Below are positions 4,820 through 5,952 of a DNA stretch of 5,952 nucleotides, one piece after another. Origin of the DNA: Spirosoma fluviale. GTDB lineage: Bacteria; Bacteroidota; Bacteroidia; Cytophagales; Spirosomataceae. Both the position numbers and the translations under genes were made by a program. The notes beneath the pieces are model-generated. The model saw only the letters and a list, made by a program, of their open reading frames with translations, was not told the DNA's origin and did not search any database. The stretch is taken from assembly GCA_945860325.1 (NCBI GenBank), contig CAMARL010000122.1, positions 1 through 5,952 of the forward strand, in the 5' to 3' direction. Position 1 is the first letter of the stretch. Each line of letters opens with the position of its first letter.

Positions 4820-5952
4820 TTATTTTTTTTTAAATATAATCAATGGAACGGCAACTGAAGTTAAATACACTGGATTTTGTGTTAATTTATCATTAAAACA
4901 TTCCCAAGGTGAACCAAAAGTATCACCTTTCCTAAAGTCTCCCTCCCGTAATTCTTGAATAAATTCTTTCGCTAATTTTTGTGCGGATGAAAGATCTACA
5001 AACGCGATGGCCTGACAAACCCAAGCTACCGGCGTTCCCCAATAGGCCCCATTTTGATAGGTATTAATGGGAACGACACTTTTTTCCCAAGCAGTTGTGG
5101 AGCTAAAATCATCCGATTTAATGATATGTCGAACATTTCCTTTTTGAGATAATTCACCTCTCAAATAAGCATCCCTCAAATATTGAGCCGCTTTTAACCT
5201 AGATTGACCTGATAAAACACCTAAATGGATAGCCAGAGATGTAGCCCAAACATCTGCTTGGGCACTAATTCCAGTACTGGCACGAAGCATACCTCGAGCA
5301 TCTATAAATGTACCTTTAATCGATATCTTCAAAATATTTGCCTCTTGTTGATAGCGTAAGGCCTTCGATTTATTCCCCATTTTGGTAAACAAATAAGCCA
5401 TTTGCTTAGCTGCCTGATATTTTAAAAGCGAGGCATAACATAATTTTCCAGTGATATAAATGGCGTCGCGGAATCCAAAATCAACTCCCCTATTGGTCTC
5501 GTCGACCTGTACCAAATGAGATCGAGTGTCGGAAGGTGGCATTTGATACGCCATCTCTAATCGGTCGATCAGTTTTGTTCCTTTAATTTCTTTTGTTAAT
5601 TGGGTCGTTTGTGAAAAAGATTTAACATAAAAATAGGCCATTTGTATGAAAAAAAACTGATCACAAAGGGGTGGTTGCACACCCCATTTTTTTTCTCCCT
5701 GATTTTCAAAACTATAAGTTCCCGGAAAATAAATGGGCTTTCCATCATCGATTCGAATGTGATCAGCAATAGAACCTTTTGGGATGCTAGTCCCCCATTT
5801 AGTCCATATCAAGCTATCGGATTGTGTGCTCGCAGTCAAGACCAACATATGCTTTTGCTCCTTTTCGGATACATATCCGGTCTCAATGGACATCGCATAA
5901 TCGCGAATCCAAAAAGCTGGATAAGACGTTCTGCCACCGGGTCGAATTAAAA
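4820..5952 (-). CDS. Six-hairpin glycosidase-like protein, C-terminal part (cut by window edge)
   Basis: The frame stays open from the right edge: 19 codons precede the first ATG (5893), reading RPGGRTSYPAFWIRDYA, and these clearly belong to the domain. The gene therefore starts outside the window, leaving 376 visible residues. FWIRDYAMSIETG (13-25), DETNRGVDFGFRD (150-162), QADVWATSLAIHLG (231-244), YQNGAYWGTPVAWV (298-311) and SPWECFND (347-354) are spaced like successive helical hairpins of the (alpha/alpha)6-barrel glycosidase superfamily. Conserved acids in WIRDY and DETNRGVD are candidate catalytic or substrate-binding residues; I cannot assign a GH family. Export cannot be judged without the N-terminus. 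The stop codon directly follows nine A residues and lies 2 bp before the phosphoesterase start, so the two form an operon. Superfamily call is moderately sure; substrate unknown. Confidence 0.7.
   Translation of the reverse strand, partial: LIRPGGRTSYPAFWIRDYAMSIETGYVSEKEQKHMLVLTASTQSDSLIWTKWGTSIPKGSIADHIRIDDGKPIYFPGTYSFENQGEKKWGVQPPLCDQFFFIQMAYFYVKSFSQTTQLTKEIKGTKLIDRLEMAYQMPPSDTRSHLVQVDETNRGVDFGFRDAIYITGKLCYASLLKYQAAKQMAYLFTKMGNKSKALRYQQEANILKISIKGTFIDARGMLRASTGISAQADVWATSLAIHLGVLSGQSRLKAAQYLRDAYLRGELSQKGNVRHIIKSDDFSSTTAWEKSVVPINTYQNGAYWGTPVAWVCQAIAFVDLSSAQKLAKEFIQELREGDFRKGDTFGSPWECFNDKLTQNPVYLTSVAVPLIIFKKK
4823..4831 (-). other. A9 homopolymer at an operon junction, possible slippage site
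   Basis: On the minus strand nine consecutive A residues encode the last three lysines of the glycosidase-like protein and are followed at once by TAA, two bases, and the ATG of the phosphoesterase gene. The run contains the A_AAA_AAA slippery heptamer. A -1 shift, or one extra A in the mRNA, bypasses the stop and continues through ATA ATT into the ATG of the phosphoesterase frame. Confidence 0.4.

Noticed and set aside
5891..5893. ATG as the true start of the glycosidase-like gene
   Set aside because: The frame stays open for 19 further codons to the edge and encodes the conserved FWIRDY strand or helix, so the ATG is an internal methionine.
5642..5950. 102-residue plus-strand frame opposite the glycosidase-like gene
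   Set aside because: The opposite strand carries conserved motifs (WIRDY, PGGRTSYP) through the same stretch, so this is an antisense shadow.
1..5952. Defence system, CRISPR, toxin-antitoxin or mobile element
   Set aside because: There are no direct-repeat arrays, transposase or integrase motifs, nuclease motifs or small paired genes; all large frames are explained by envelope or metabolic families.

Overview
The window looks like ordinary, tightly packed chromosome from a member of the Bacteroidota, plausibly a Cytophagales-type freshwater or environmental bacterium. The taxon is inferred from several cues. The DNA is AT-rich. Shine-Dalgarno sequences are absent before the starts, and A-rich leaders stand in their place. 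Promoter-like boxes match the Bacteroidota consensus TAnnTTTG. Several signal peptides end in FGQ or YGQ, and some of the protein families are typical of this phylum. I see no RNA gene, CRISPR array, insertion sequence, integrase or origin.

Left part (1-1782): a minus-strand gene for a secreted tetratricopeptide-repeat protein runs off the left edge. A 147-bp AT-rich spacer separates it from a divergent plus-strand pair 13 bp apart. The pair encodes a small exported DUF1566 (Lcl-type) protein and an exported DUF1080 protein of the 3-keto-disaccharide hydrolase family.

Middle part (1769-3981): an integral-membrane, non-haem di-iron alkane hydroxylase (AlkB type, minus strand) overlaps the DUF1080 gene tail-to-tail by 14 bp. 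It is divergent from a probable outer-membrane beta-barrel protein of unknown function. These two genes share a 56-bp head-to-head spacer with back-to-back promoter-like boxes. The longest AlkB reading frame starts at a TTG that is itself the end of the predicted -7 box, so I place the true start at the ATG at 2827. The barrel protein carries two copies of a roughly 41-residue beta-rich repeat before the barrel.

Right part (3978-5952): a minus-strand operon holds a six-hairpin glycosidase-like protein, cut by the right edge, followed after 2 bp by a Tat-exported calcineurin-like metallophosphoesterase. An A9 run abuts the stop codon of the first gene. A -1 slip there would fuse the two frames.

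Functionally, most products are exported or membrane proteins: two probable glycan-acting enzymes, one phosphoesterase, one alkane or fatty-chain hydroxylase and envelope proteins. This fits a heterotroph using polymers and hydrocarbon chains. I see no single multi-gene system binding all of them together. The least understood item is the beta-barrel protein facing alkB.
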